Source: Palsa-661 sp035535015 | Lineage (GTDB): Bacteria; Actinomycetota; Acidimicrobiia; Acidimicrobiales; UBA8190 | DNA length: 64,000 nt | Direction: 5' to 3' | Assembly: GCA_035535015.1 (NCBI GenBank) | Contig: DATLQU010000026.1 | Span: 99,028 to 163,027, forward strand | In this document: one piece after another, positions 44,532 to 53,303 of the stretch | How positions within the stretch are numbered: position 1 is the stretch's first letter | Layout: each line of letters opens with the position of its first letter | Program-made: the position numbers and the translations under genes | Notes under the pieces: generated by a model | The model's database searches: none | What the model was told of the DNA's origin: nothing | Seen by the model: the letters and a program-made list of their open reading frames with translations, nothing else

Positions 44532-46565
44532 GTGACCAGCCGTTGGTCCTACCGCCGGTGGGACGGGACCCAGCGCGGCTTCGAGGACGAGATCGACGCT
44601 CTGTTCTCCGAGTTGTCCGACGACCTCCTCTACCACGGCGATCCCGACGCCGCTCTGCGTCGTCTGCTCAATTCGGGTTTCCAACGTCCCGACGGCGAAC
44701 GCGTCCAGGGCCTGCGGGAGATGATGGAAAGACTCCGCCAGCAGCGCCAGGAAGAGCTCGAACGCGGTGATCTGGGGGGCGCCTTCGACGAGATCGCCCA
44801 GGAGCTCGAACAGGTCATTGCCGAGGAACGCTCCGGTCTCGGGGCCCTGGCCGAGGACGCCCGCAAATCGGGCGACGAGCGCCGGAAGGAGGTGACCGAC
44901 GAGGTGGTGGCCGAACGAGGCCTCGAGCTCGAGCTCCTGCCCCCCGACCTGGCCGGTCGGGTACGCGGCCTCCAGCAGTACGACTTCACCTCGTCCGAGG
45001 CACGCGAACACTTCGAACAACTGATGGAACGGCTCCGCCAGGAGGTGGCCAAGAGCTGGTTCGACCAGATGTCCGAGGCGATGACCAGCCCTGACCCCGA
45101 GCAGCTCGAACGCGTCCGCCAGATGCTCGACACCCTCAACCGGATGATCGAGCAACGAGAAGCGGGGGAGCCCGTCGATCCCTCCTTCGAGGACTTCATG
45201 GCCCGGTTCGGCGACTTCTTTCCCGCTAACCCGCAGACCCTCGACGAGCTGCTGGAGCAGTTCGCCGCCCAGATGGCGGCCGTCCAGGCCGCCCTCGACT
45301 CGCTCTCTGCCGAACAACGGGCCCAGCTGCAGGCCCTGGCCGACTCCCTGTTCGAGGACATGGACCTCCGCTGGCAGGTGGACCGGCTGGCCCAGAACCT
45401 GCAGCAGGCCGTCCCCGGTGCCGGTTGGGGCCGCCGCTACCGTTTCAACGGGTCGGATCCCATGGGTCTGGCCGACGCCGCCGCCGCCGCGCGTCGTCTC
45501 GGGGAGATGGACCAACTCGAGCAGTTCCTCCGTTCGGCCTCCTCGCCCGGAGCGCTGGCCGAAGTCGACCTCGACCAGGTGGCCAAGCACCTCGGAGACG
45601 ACGCCGCCCGCTCGCTCGACAGCCTCGCCCGCCTGGCCAAGCAGCTCGAGGAGGCCGGTCTCATCGAGCAGAAGGAGGGCCGCTACGAGCTCACCGCCCT
45701 GGGCATCCGCAAGATCGGTCAGCGGGCACTCTCCGAGCTCTTCTCCAAGTTGGCCAAGGACCGGTTGGGCGGCCACCCCCAGACTTTCGTCGGCACGGGC
45801 CACGAGCCCGAGGGCCAGACGAAGCCCTACGAGTTCGGTGATCCCTTCAACATCGACATCCAGAGGACGGTCCACAATGCCGTCCGGCGCAGCGGGACGG
45901 GCACCCCGGTGCGCCTTTCGCCCGAGGACTTCGAGATCTCGCGCACCGAGCACCTCACCCGCACATCGACCGTTCTCATGGTGGACCTGTCGCTCTCGAT
46001 GCCGATGCGCGACAACTTCCTGGCGGCGAAGAAGGTGGCCATCGCCCTGCACACCCTCATCTCCACACGGTTCCCCCGTGACTTCCTCGGTCTCGTCGGC
46101 TTCTCCGAGGTGGCCCGCGAAATCAAGGCCGAGGAACTGCCCGAAGTGTCATGGGACTTCGTCTACGGCACCAACATGCAGCACGGTCTGCTGCTCAGTC
46201 GGCGCATGTTGGCGCACCGGCCGGGCACCAAACAGATCATCATGATCACCGACGGCGAGCCGACCGCCCACCTCGTCCCCCAGGCCGGAGGCGACGGTTA
46301 CGACGTTTTCTTCAACTATCCGCCCGTTCCCGAGACTGTCCGGGCCACACTGTCCGAGGTCGTCCGTTGCACCCGGGCGGGGATCATGATCAACACCTTC
46401 ATGATCGACGCCAACCGCTCCTTGCAAGGATTCGTCGAGCAGATGACGAAGCTCAACCGGGGCCGGGCCTTCTTCACCACCCCCGAGACGCTGGGGGATT
46501 ACGTCCTCGTCGACTTCCTCGAGAACCGACGGACTTCGCGTCACGCCACCCGACGCGGCGCCTGA
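44532..46565 (+). CDS. VWA-domain protein paired with the MoxR-like ATPase
   Basis: 677 residues: a long acidic, Glu/Gln-rich helical N-terminus (about 1-440) and a C-terminal von Willebrand A domain. The MIDAS starts at D485-x-S487-x-S489 (MVDLSLSMPM) and includes the later ITDGEPT aspartate. A helical region RLRQQRQEELERGDLGGAFDEIAQELEQ suggests coiled coil. GTG 44532 is chosen because the frame upstream belongs to the ATPase gene. Likely works as the substrate-binding/D-subunit-like partner of the ATPase, by analogy to chelatases; client unknown. Confidence 0.87.
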   Translation: MTSRWSYRRWDGTQRGFEDEIDALFSELSDDLLYHGDPDAALRRLLNSGFQRPDGERVQGLREMMERLRQQRQEELERGDLGGAFDEIAQELEQVIAEERSGLGALAEDARKSGDERRKEVTDEVVAERGLELELLPPDLAGRVRGLQQYDFTSSEAREHFEQLMERLRQEVAKSWFDQMSEAMTSPDPEQLERVRQMLDTLNRMIEQREAGEPVDPSFEDFMARFGDFFPANPQTLDELLEQFAAQMAAVQAALDSLSAEQRAQLQALADSLFEDMDLRWQVDRLAQNLQQAVPGAGWGRRYRFNGSDPMGLADAAAAARRLGEMDQLEQFLRSASSPGALAEVDLDQVAKHLGDDAARSLDSLARLAKQLEEAGLIEQKEGRYELTALGIRKIGQRALSELFSKLAKDRLGGHPQTFVGTGHEPEGQTKPYEFGDPFNIDIQRTVHNAVRRSGTGTPVRLSPEDFEISRTEHLTRTSTVLMVDLSLSMPMRDNFLAAKKVAIALHTLISTRFPRDFLGLVGFSEVAREIKAEELPEVSWDFVYGTNMQHGLLLSRRMLAHRPGTKQIIMITDGEPTAHLVPQAGGDGYDVFFNYPPVPETVRATLSEVVRCTRAGIMINTFMIDANRSLQGFVEQMTKLNRGRAFFTTPETLGDYVLVDFLENRRTSRHATRRGA

Positions 46566-46760
46566 ACGTCCGCCCCGAGCGGTTGCCGCAGATGCCACCG
46601 AGCGCTGCTCCCGCCGCCCCCTGCCGATATGCCTGTCTCACTCAACGTGGTAATTCCGCCGGCACGGGCCAGATCGCTCTTGCACGCGCCGCGACGATGG
46701 TGGATGATGACACCGTTGTAATTACACCTATGCCACTCAGTGGCGAGGGGAGGCGTACCG

Positions 46761-47048
46761 GTGGACATCGTTTCACTGCTGTACGGCCGCCAGGAACGGG
46801 ACTGGCAGACCAGAGCGAACTGCATGGGGGTCGATCCCGACCTCTTCTTCCCGGAGCGTGGTGCGTCCACGCGGGAAGCCAAAGAGGTCTGCCGGGGATG
46901 TGTGGTGCGTGAGGACTGTCTCGAGTACGCGCTGGCCAACGGGGAGAAGTTCGGGATCTGGGGAGGTTTGTCCGAGCGCGAACGTCGTCGGCTGCGCCGG
47001 GCCCGGGCCATGAGCCGCCGCGTCTCGGAGACGGCATCAGCCTCCTGA
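46761..47048 (+). CDS. whiB: WhiB-family Fe-S transcriptional regulator
   Basis: Small actinobacterial redox-sensitive regulator that binds a 4Fe-4S cluster and region 4 of the primary sigma factor. From GTG 46761, preceded by GAGGGGAGG, the 95-residue product is VDIVSLLYGRQERDWQTRAN, then four cysteines in C-MGVDPDLFFP, CRGC and EDC, the GIWGGLSERERRR turn and a basic tail. The upstream GTG at 46740 is less fitting. The 195-nt gap before it (46566-46760) has an AT-rich patch (TTGTAATTACACC) that may be its promoter. Confidence 0.93.
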   Translation: MDIVSLLYGRQERDWQTRANCMGVDPDLFFPERGASTREAKEVCRGCVVREDCLEYALANGEKFGIWGGLSERERRRLRRARAMSRRVSETASAS

Positions 47049-47142
47049 TCTGACCGCCTCCGCCTCCGCCGGCGCCACCGTGTGTTCTCTGTCCGGATCA
47101 CGTCCTCTTGGCTGGCGCATTTTCGCGTCGCCCTCTTGCCCA

Positions 47143-47979
47143 TTAACGGGCGCGTGATTTCTCCAGCCCGGCCTCGAGGGTCCGGCCCGGGTCGAGATCG
47201 AGTTGGGGCCATCTCGCCCGCGGTGCCGCGTCGACGACCCCGGCGGGCGCCAATCCGACGAGCTCGGCCCGGCTGACGGCGCACCCGGCGTCCCGGGCCA
47301 GCCGGTCGACGGCGTCGTAGATCTGCGCCGGACCGACGGACCACGGATCGATCAGGTTGCACGACACCTGGGTCTCCCCGGCCGTGCGGAGACCGAGAGC
47401 CCGGACGACGGGACCCCGGACGGCTGACGCGATCGAGCCGGCCACGTCGAGGTCGTCGGTCGACAGCCATACGTTGTAAGCCACCAGGGCGAAGCGCGCC
47501 CCCACGGCACAAGCGCCGGCCGACGGATGGGCCGTCCGCGGACCGGCATCGGGATCAAGGCCGGCAAACGCCCTCTTGCGCACCTCGGGCAACCCCCGCT
47601 CGGGGCCGTAGAAGAAACACGGCAGGGCCAAGGCCCGGGCTGCCCAGGTGGCGAACCGTCGCCGAGCTTCGAGCGCGCCGGTCAGGTCACCTCCGCCGAC
47701 CGGATGTCCGTCGGCATCGAGAGGGCTGAAGGGGACCACGTCCAGGGCGCCGAGCCGTGGATGCACGCCGCGGTGACCTCTGAGGTCGACCAGCTCGACG
47801 GTCCGTCGGGCCACGCCGCGGAGATCCTCCTCGAGACCCTCCCCGGCCATGGTGAACACCGTCCTGTGGTGATCCGGATCGCTGTGGACATCGAGGACCG
47901 AGCGACCCCCGGCGCACGCGATGGCTTCGATGACATCGCCGTCACGCCCTTCGCTGACATTGACGACGCAGGAGAGCAC
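47143..47979 (-). CDS. Glutamate formiminotransferase-like protein (FtcD N-terminal type)
   Basis: 278 residues resembling the formiminotransferase half of FtcD: LSCVVNVSEGRDGDVIEAI, SDPDHHRTVFTMAG, HRGVHPRLGALDVVPFSPL, YNVWLSTDDLDVAGSIA and QVSCNLIDP. His and Gly/Arg residues of the folate- and formimino-binding surface are seen in DHHRTVFT and HPRLGALD. No cyclodeaminase domain follows. The GTG at 47979 has a GGAAGG upstream; the longer frame would overrun the neighbouring whiB. Substrate could be formiminoglutamate or 5-formyl-THF; histidine-catabolism genes are not seen nearby. Confidence 0.85.
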   Translation of the reverse strand: MLSCVVNVSEGRDGDVIEAIACAGGRSVLDVHSDPDHHRTVFTMAGEGLEEDLRGVARRTVELVDLRGHRGVHPRLGALDVVPFSPLDADGHPVGGGDLTGALEARRRFATWAARALALPCFFYGPERGLPEVRKRAFAGLDPDAGPRTAHPSAGACAVGARFALVAYNVWLSTDDLDVAGSIASAVRGPVVRALGLRTAGETQVSCNLIDPWSVGPAQIYDAVDRLARDAGCAVSRAELVGLAPAGVVDAAPRARWPQLDLDPGRTLEAGLEKSRAR

Positions 47980-48019
47980 GGCGTCCTTCCGGTGGCACCC
48001 GCTTCCGGGTGCCACGGGA

Positions 48020-48268
48020 TCAGTTGCGGCCGGCGGCCAGTCCGGACCGGCGATGGGCCCGCAGGATCCGCCGCCGTTCGCGTTCGGACGTTCCGCCCCA
48101 CACGCCATGGTCTACCCGGTTGGCCAGGGCGTACTCAAGACAGGGGGCCTTCATGGGGCATTCGGCGCACACGCCGCGGGCGATCTGAACACCGATACCG
48201 TCGCTCGGGAAGAAGACCTTGGGGTCGATCTCCCGGCACTTGCCTCGAGCCATCCAATCGGCATCCAT
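48020..48268 (-). CDS. whiB: WhiB-family Fe-S transcriptional regulator, second copy
   Basis: 82-residue WhiB protein: MDADWMARGKCREIDPKVFF, cysteines in CREID, CAECPMKAPC, the GVWGGTSERERRRI turn and a short basic end. It is distinct from the other WhiB here (different N-terminus and spacing). GGAGG lies just before the ATG and a TAGTCT -10 box about 21 nt further up. It precedes the formiminotransferase gene by 40 nt on the same strand, so both may be cotranscribed. Confidence 0.93.
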   Translation of the reverse strand: MDADWMARGKCREIDPKVFFPSDGIGVQIARGVCAECPMKAPCLEYALANRVDHGVWGGTSERERRRILRAHRRSGLAAGRN

Positions 48269-48289
48269 CGCACCTCCGTTACGCAGGTC

Positions 48290-48295
48290 AGACTA
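48290..48295 (-). promoter_or_regulatory. -10 box of the reverse whiB gene
   Basis: On the reverse strand TAGTCT within GGTAGTCTG, 21 nt upstream of the whiB ATG. The same nine bases occur in the divergent promoter of the small acidic gene. Confidence 0.45.
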
Positions 48296-48398
48296 CCAGT
48301 GCCCTCTTCGGGTCCAGGTTCCCTCGACGACGGCCTGCCGGTCGCCATGCGTCACCGCCGAACCGGCACGGCCCATCGAAGCCACCGCTCACGATTGG

Positions 48399-48404
48399 TA
48401 GTCT
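48399..48404 (+). promoter_or_regulatory. -10 box for the small acidic gene
   Basis: TAGTCT, in GGTAGTCTG, predicts a transcript start near 48411, a leader of about 60 nt and use of the GGAGG-led GTG at 48471 rather than the GTG that abuts the box. Confidence 0.45.
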
Positions 48405-48470
48405 GTGACCCCTTCCCGCCCTGCCGGCCCATCGGCCGCGGGTCGAGGGACGACAAGGAGGCGATCCGCC

Positions 48471-48764
48471 GTGCCCGAGGAACTCGAGGAGGTCGAAGAG
48501 GAACCCCAGCCGCCCCAGGGCCACATCCGCGTGGTCTATCTGGGCCCGGTCGCCCCTCATTGGGAAGTCCAGTCCAATTACGGCGACGCGGCCGTCATCG
48601 ACCCCTTCCGTGACCGGACCATCGCCCGCCTGACGCTCTTGCCTCCGCATGACCCCCAGTTCCGGCGCAATCGGGAACGGGTTGTCCGCGACGCCGAGCG
48701 TGAGCATCTCGAGCTCGAGTGGGACCTCGGCATCCCCGAGGAAGAGGACGTCCCCGTCCCCTGA
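48471..48764 (+). CDS. Small acidic hypothetical protein, 97 residues
   Basis: From GTG 48471 the protein reads VPEELEEVEEEPQPPQGHIR, then VVYLGPVAPHWEVQSNYGDAAVIDPF and ends GIPEEEDVPVP. The middle (about residues 18-75) is ordered-looking and the ends are acidic. No domain is recognised; I give no function. AAGGAGG with about ten bases of spacing supports the start. It is convergent with the zincin-2-like gene, which starts the envelope cluster on the other strand. Confidence 0.7.
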   Translation: MPEELEEVEEEPQPPQGHIRVVYLGPVAPHWEVQSNYGDAAVIDPFRDRTIARLTLLPPHDPQFRRNRERVVRDAEREHLELEWDLGIPEEEDVPVP

Positions 48765-48785
48765 TCTCGGACTTGAGCCCGCGAC

Positions 48786-50087
48786 TTAGCCCAGACTGAT
48801 CCGTTCGAGCCAGAGCCCCGGTGCATCCACCTCCGCCGGAGTCGGCAGGGTGTGGGACTCGGACCACAGCTGGGCCAATCCCTCCTCGCCCGCCCGCTCG
48901 AGCACGCCACGCACGAAGGCGTTCCCGCGGTCGACCTGCACAGGGCTCAGATCAAGTCCGAGCAGCAGCTCGGCCGTCCGGTCGGCGGTCTCCCGGTCCA
49001 CCTGCCGACGCCTCCAGGCCTCGGCCAGCGCCGTCCGCCCTCCGAGCAGTCGGGCCCCGGCCCGGTCGAGCACGTGCTCGACGTAGCCGAGCAGCGCCGT
49101 CGTCACTGCCGTCAACTCGCCCGAGACACGTTGCCGTTGCGGGTCGGCTTCACCGCCGAGAAACGCTTCGGGGTCACCGAAGAGCCTCTGCAACGAGTCG
49201 GGATCCGAGGGATCGAGGCCCTGGAGCCGGTCGGCCAGTCCGTCGGTGTCGCCCGCCATGCCCACCACGACCTCGGTCAGCAGCTTCCTGATCCGGTCGG
49301 CCACGTGGGGACGACTGAGCACGGCGTTGATCGTCATATCCCGCAGGCATACCCACAACCGGACTTCGTCGCCGGGCAAGCTCCAGTCCCGGGCGAAGGC
49401 GTCCACGTTGGCGGGCACCACGAGCAGGCTGGTCGACGTGGGACGGGGGACCGGCAACTCGTACTGACCGAAGGTCGACCGGGCCAGATGTCCGATGGCC
49501 GATCCCAGCTGCAGTCCGGTCAGGATGGGTCCCATCGTCGCCATCCAGCGAGAGACCAGGTCCATCGGACTCGCCGCTGCGCCCGGCACGTCGAGGTCGA
49601 GATCCTCGTCACCGAGATCCACCAATCCGAGTCCGGCCGTCGTTGCTGCGTCGCCCGCCGGGGGCGCGCCGGCGGCGTCCCCGGTCCTCGGCCCTTCGGC
49701 GTCGGAAGGGGCGGAGGAGCCGGCCGGTGGGACAGCCGTCTCGGCCTCGAAGAGAAAGCGCCAATCGTCGACCGTCCTCCACGCCCACGCCCCCGGACCG
49801 ACGGCGACGATCTCCACCGGCACGCCCGTGGGGGTCACCGACAGGCCGGTGAGCTCAGCCACGTGCATCTCGGCGATCCGGGCCATCTCTTCGAACAGGA
49901 TCCGGTGACCGGGGTCGACATTCCCCTCGGCCTCTCCGTTCGTGGCCGCGCCCTGGGCGAGCGTCCGGGCCAGCTCTATCCGACCAGCTCCGGGGTTGGC
50001 ACCCCCCATGAGCTGGAGAAGGTCGCCCAGAAGTTGCTCGAGCGAACTGCCACCCCCACCGGGGCCGGGACTATCCACTCCTGGCAT
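48786..50087 (-). CDS. Zincin-2 (DUF2342)-like protein, catalytic motif degenerate
   Basis: 433 residues related to the putative hydrolase family of Mtb Rv3195, whose neighbours are also a YlbL-type protein and a UPF0182 protein. Recognisable: a Gly-rich start, FDEM-like helices (ILFEEMARIAEMHVAELTGL), LGSAIGHLARSTFGQYELPVP and NVDAFARDWSLPGDEVRLWVCLRDMTINAVLSRPHV. In metallopeptidase members an HExxH motif sits after LW-x-x-L; here residues 249-253 are RDMTI, so two histidines and the glutamate are absent. Probably an inactive or non-zinc member. It is downstream of, and probably cotranscribed with, the HtrA-like gene. A long disordered Ala/Gly/Asp stretch lies at about 115-170. Confidence 0.75.
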   Translation of the reverse strand: MPGVDSPGPGGGGSSLEQLLGDLLQLMGGANPGAGRIELARTLAQGAATNGEAEGNVDPGHRILFEEMARIAEMHVAELTGLSVTPTGVPVEIVAVGPGAWAWRTVDDWRFLFEAETAVPPAGSSAPSDAEGPRTGDAAGAPPAGDAATTAGLGLVDLGDEDLDLDVPGAAASPMDLVSRWMATMGPILTGLQLGSAIGHLARSTFGQYELPVPRPTSTSLLVVPANVDAFARDWSLPGDEVRLWVCLRDMTINAVLSRPHVADRIRKLLTEVVVGMAGDTDGLADRLQGLDPSDPDSLQRLFGDPEAFLGGEADPQRQRVSGELTAVTTALLGYVEHVLDRAGARLLGGRTALAEAWRRRQVDRETADRTAELLLGLDLSPVQVDRGNAFVRGVLERAGEEGLAQLWSESHTLPTPAEVDAPGLWLERISLG

Positions 50088-50150
50088 CGTATGCGCCGCC
50101 GGGGTCGGTCCCGAACGGTGCCGGCCGGGAATTCGGCCACGGCGCCTCCG

Positions 50151-51416
50151 TTAGCCGGTCGGGCTGCCGGCCAGGGTCATGGTGGTCAGCACCTCGCGTC
50201 CCGACCGGGCCAACAACACGCTGACCGCCGTTCCGGGCGGACTCGTGTACAGGCTGGCCTGGAGGTCGGCCAGGGAATCGATGGGTTGGGCGTCGACCGC
50301 CTCGACCACGTCGCCGTCATGGAGCCCGGCGGCGGCGGCCGGGCTTCCGGTCATCACCGTCGTGATCCGGGCGCCACCGTCGCCCGAGACGTCGGCACAC
50401 TTGATTCCGAGCCACCCGTGCTCCACCGTGTGGCTGGTGGCCAGCTCGTCAGCCACGGCCACGGCCAGGGAGGCCGGAACGAAGACCCCGGCCCCACCAT
50501 GGGAGACACTTTCCTGCCCATCGAGGATCCCGACGACCTCGCCCTCGCCGTTCATCAGCACGCCTCCCCAGGGCGCCGGTCCGAGTGGTATGTCGGCCTC
50601 GATGGTGTCGATCAGCTTCATCCCCCCGAGAGCCCGGCCCCCGGTGTCGACCTTCCGGATCTCGCTCACGGCGGCCAACGTGGCGTTGGCCGCCGCTGTC
50701 GCCGACTCGGCGGCCAGGCACAGACAGGCGGCGATGGCCAGCTCGCCCGGCTCGACCACGTTGGCGGCGAAGGAGGCCGGGGAAAGGCCTCCTCCGGTTT
50801 CCACCACGGCGATCCCCGCATGCGGGTCTCGGCCGAGAACCTTCACCAGCCGCCGTCGTCCGGACGACGTCACGATCTCGACCATCGAGGCGCTTCCCAC
50901 GGCGGCGGCGGCGGTCACGGCCAGGTTCCCCCCGGGCAGGACCACGCCCGTCATCCGGGCGGCGGTGCTGCTGTGGGCCGGACCGATGGCCACGAGAGAC
51001 GGCCGGAGCTGGTCCACCATCTCCATCACCTGGGGGGCTCTCACGCTCCGTACGGCGGTGGTCGAGGGCGACGTCACCAGGCTGGCCTCGACGTTCGATG
51101 CCGCGATATGACTGTTCGGTGCCACTCCCTGTGAGTCGGGGAGGCTGAACGCCACGGCCGCCACGGTGGCCACGGCGGCCACGCCCACAACACCGGCGGT
51201 GATGGCGAATCTCCGCTCCCGGCCCGCCGTCCGCAGCCGCAGAGGTGGGCTCGGGACCTCCCCCTGGGGCTGGCCGTGCAAGGCGATCTCCGACGGATGC
51301 CTCCAGAGCCGGTCCTCGGGGGGAAGCCAGGCAGGGCGGGGCGTCTCGTCATCCATGGCGGACTCATCGGGGTACTCCTGAAAGTCCCCAAAATTGAACG
51401 GTCCGTCCCCCTCCAT
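50151..51416 (-). CDS. Membrane-anchored HtrA-like protein with PDZ domain, triad lost
   Basis: 421 residues: an acidic cytoplasmic N-terminus with RLWRHPSEIALHG, one membrane helix (about 71-92), a trypsin-like domain (about 125-325) and a C-terminal PDZ (about 333-415: HGWLGIKC, TGSPAAAAGLHDGDVVEAV). Aligned to HtrA by eye, the His position reads VTAAAAVG (no His), the Asp position reads PHAGIAVVE and the Ser position GNSGGP reads APWGGV, so none of the triad remains. Likely an envelope scaffold or peptide-binding pseudoprotease. ATG 51416 lies 7 nt from a TAATCT box on this strand, supporting that start. Confidence 0.8.
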   Translation of the reverse strand: MEGDGPFNFGDFQEYPDESAMDDETPRPAWLPPEDRLWRHPSEIALHGQPQGEVPSPPLRLRTAGRERRFAITAGVVGVAAVATVAAVAFSLPDSQGVAPNSHIAASNVEASLVTSPSTTAVRSVRAPQVMEMVDQLRPSLVAIGPAHSSTAARMTGVVLPGGNLAVTAAAAVGSASMVEIVTSSGRRRLVKVLGRDPHAGIAVVETGGGLSPASFAANVVEPGELAIAACLCLAAESATAAANATLAAVSEIRKVDTGGRALGGMKLIDTIEADIPLGPAPWGGVLMNGEGEVVGILDGQESVSHGGAGVFVPASLAVAVADELATSHTVEHGWLGIKCADVSGDGGARITTVMTGSPAAAAGLHDGDVVEAVDAQPIDSLADLQASLYTSPPGTAVSVLLARSGREVLTTMTLAGSPTG

Positions 51417-51423
51417 CCCTATG

Positions 51424-51429
51424 AGATTA
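51424..51429 (-). promoter_or_regulatory. -10 box of a probable leaderless promoter for the HtrA-like gene
   Basis: Reverse-strand TAATCT ending 7 nt before the ATG at 51416. It reproduces on the other strand the geometry of the forward TAGGCT genes. Confidence 0.55.
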
Positions 51430-51534
51430 CCGGTGCCTCCTGTTCGAAGGAGGTCGCGCACAGTGGCGCGCGCCATCGACCATCCGCGCCGGCGGTGACC
51501 ACGCCGTACGATGACAGCGTGACGGTGAGGCGCA

Positions 51535-52539
51535 GTGGCTAGAGATCTCGCCATCGACCTGGGCACCGCGAACACGCTGGTCTACGCGCGCGGCAAAGGC
51601 ATCGTCCTGAACGAACCGACCGTCATCGCTCTCAACACCCGAACTCAGGAAGTGCTGGCCGTCGGCCAGGACGCCTGGCAGATGATCGGCCGGACGCCCG
51701 GATACATCGTGGCCGTCCGGCCGTTGCGCCAGGGGGCCATCACCGACTTCGACATCACCGAGCGCATGATCCGGCTCCTTCTCCACCGTTGCGGTGTCTC
51801 GCGCCTCAACCGTCCCCGCGTCCTCATCTGCGTCCCGTCCGCCATCACCTCCGTGGAGAGACGGGCCGTGAAGGAAGCCGCCCACCGCGCCGGCGCCTCC
51901 GCCGCCTATCTCATCGAGCAACCCATGGCCGCGGCCATCGGTGCCGGTCTGCTCATCCACGAACCGATCGGCAACATGGTGGTCGACGTCGGAGGGGGAA
52001 CGTCGGAGACGGCCGTCATCTCGCTCGGTGGGCTGGTGGCCTCGCAGGCGATCCGCTGTGGCGGATTCGACATCGACACGGCCATCCAAACGTTCGTCCG
52101 CCGGGAGCATGGCGTGGCCATCGGCGAGCGCACGGCGGAAGAGATCAAGCTGGCCATCGGCTCGGCCGCGCCCTACAGCGACGAGGTGAAGGCCGAAGTC
52201 CGCGGGCGCGAGCTCATGACCGGCATGCCGAAGACGGTCGTCCTGTCGCCGGCCGAGCTGCGCGAGGCGGTCGAAGACCAGGTCAACCAGATCATTGCCG
52301 CCGCCGTCCGCTGTCTCGGCGAGGCGCCGCCCGAGTTGGCCCAGGACATCATCTCCCAAGGCATCCATTTGGTCGGCGGGGGTGCTCTGCTTCGCGGCTT
52401 GGCCCGACGTCTGGCCAACGAGACGGAAGTCCCCGTCCATCTCGTCGACACCCCCCTCGAGTGCGTGGCCCTCGGCGCCGGACGGTGCCTCGATTCCTTC
52501 GACACCCTGCGCGACCTCTTCGTCGCCGCCGAGGCCTGA
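51535..52539 (+). CDS. mreB: Rod-shape-determining protein MreB
   Basis: Bacterial actin that guides side-wall growth. The 334-residue protein has phosphate 1 DLAIDLGTANTLVYARGKG, connect 1 AYLIEQPMAAAIGAG, phosphate 2 NMVVDVGGGTSETAVISLG, the adenosine loop IHLVGGGALLRGL and RPLRQGAITDFD. ATP-binding residues are intact. The GTG start 51535 is 118 nt from the divergent HtrA-like gene. No mreC, mreD, rodA or pbp gene follows, so it is not in the classical mre operon. Confidence 0.95.
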   Translation: MARDLAIDLGTANTLVYARGKGIVLNEPTVIALNTRTQEVLAVGQDAWQMIGRTPGYIVAVRPLRQGAITDFDITERMIRLLLHRCGVSRLNRPRVLICVPSAITSVERRAVKEAAHRAGASAAYLIEQPMAAAIGAGLLIHEPIGNMVVDVGGGTSETAVISLGGLVASQAIRCGGFDIDTAIQTFVRREHGVAIGERTAEEIKLAIGSAAPYSDEVKAEVRGRELMTGMPKTVVLSPAELREAVEDQVNQIIAAAVRCLGEAPPELAQDIISQGIHLVGGGALLRGLARRLANETEVPVHLVDTPLECVALGAGRCLDSFDTLRDLFVAAEA

Positions 52540-52571
52540 CCGGACCGTCACCCGGCCAGCGGCGGGGCACC

Positions 52572-53243
52572 TCAGTCGTGGTCGCCCAGCAACTCCTGCG
52601 CCGCCTGCCGCACCTGCCAGTCGCGGTCACCGAGGCAACGTCGCAGACCCTCCTCGGCGCCCGGGTCGTCGAAGGCGGCGAGCGCGACGACGGCCCGCCT
52701 CCGGATGTTCACGGTGTCGTCGAGGGCGCCCAAGATGACGGCCAGTGTGCCCGACGCACCGAGGGCACCGAGGGCGGCCACCGCCGCTTCCCGGCACAGC
52801 GGTGAATCGTGCCCGACGGCCAGCCGGCACAAACCGGCGGTCGCCCCTTCGCCGCAGCCCGGACCCCATTCCCCCAAGGCCCAGGCCGCCATTTCCACCA
52901 CCGACGGGTCGGCATCGTCCAACAACGCCGCCACCCCCGCCGTCATCTCGGCACTGGCCGAATAGAGGTCGACCGCTCCGCCCGCCAGTGCGACGGCCCG
53001 CCGGCGCACGCCGGGGTCGGGATCGCCGAAGGCGCCGAGAAGGATGGACTCGTCCAGAGCCCCCAGTCTCCCGAGGGCGCCCAGCGCGGCCGCCCGTACC
53101 GACGGATCGGCGTCACCGGCCAGCGCGGCCGCCTCTCGCCTTTCGCCGCGGTGGCCGGCCAGCACGGCCCGCCGCCGACGTCCGTCGGCTCCCTCGTCCG
53201 CCCACGGCGGGTCGGCCCCGCTCCCGGGTCCACCACCGCTCAC
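52572..53243 (-). CDS. HEAT-repeat protein
   Basis: About 223 residues of tandem helical repeats with the pattern D-PSVRAAALGALGRLG, DPDPGVRRRAVALAGG, DDADPSVVEMAAWALGEWG, SPLCREAAVAALGALG, DDTVNIRRRAVVALAAF and DRDWQVRQAAQELLGD. Each repeat is about 30-35 residues. The fold suggests a protein-interaction scaffold of the EZ/HEAT type seen in phycobilin-lyase-like and other families; the partner is unknown. GTG 53243 is the probable start since earlier sequence (including CSVCGTGG) would approach the divergent YlbL-like gene. Confidence 0.75.
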   Translation of the reverse strand: MSGGGPGSGADPPWADEGADGRRRRAVLAGHRGERREAAALAGDADPSVRAAALGALGRLGALDESILLGAFGDPDPGVRRRAVALAGGAVDLYSASAEMTAGVAALLDDADPSVVEMAAWALGEWGPGCGEGATAGLCRLAVGHDSPLCREAAVAALGALGASGTLAVILGALDDTVNIRRRAVVALAAFDDPGAEEGLRRCLGDRDWQVRQAAQELLGDHD

Positions 53244-53303
53244 CGCGCCACCGGTCCCGCAGACCGAACACCGTCTGCCGCGCCACGGTCGGAGCGTCTT
53301 TCC

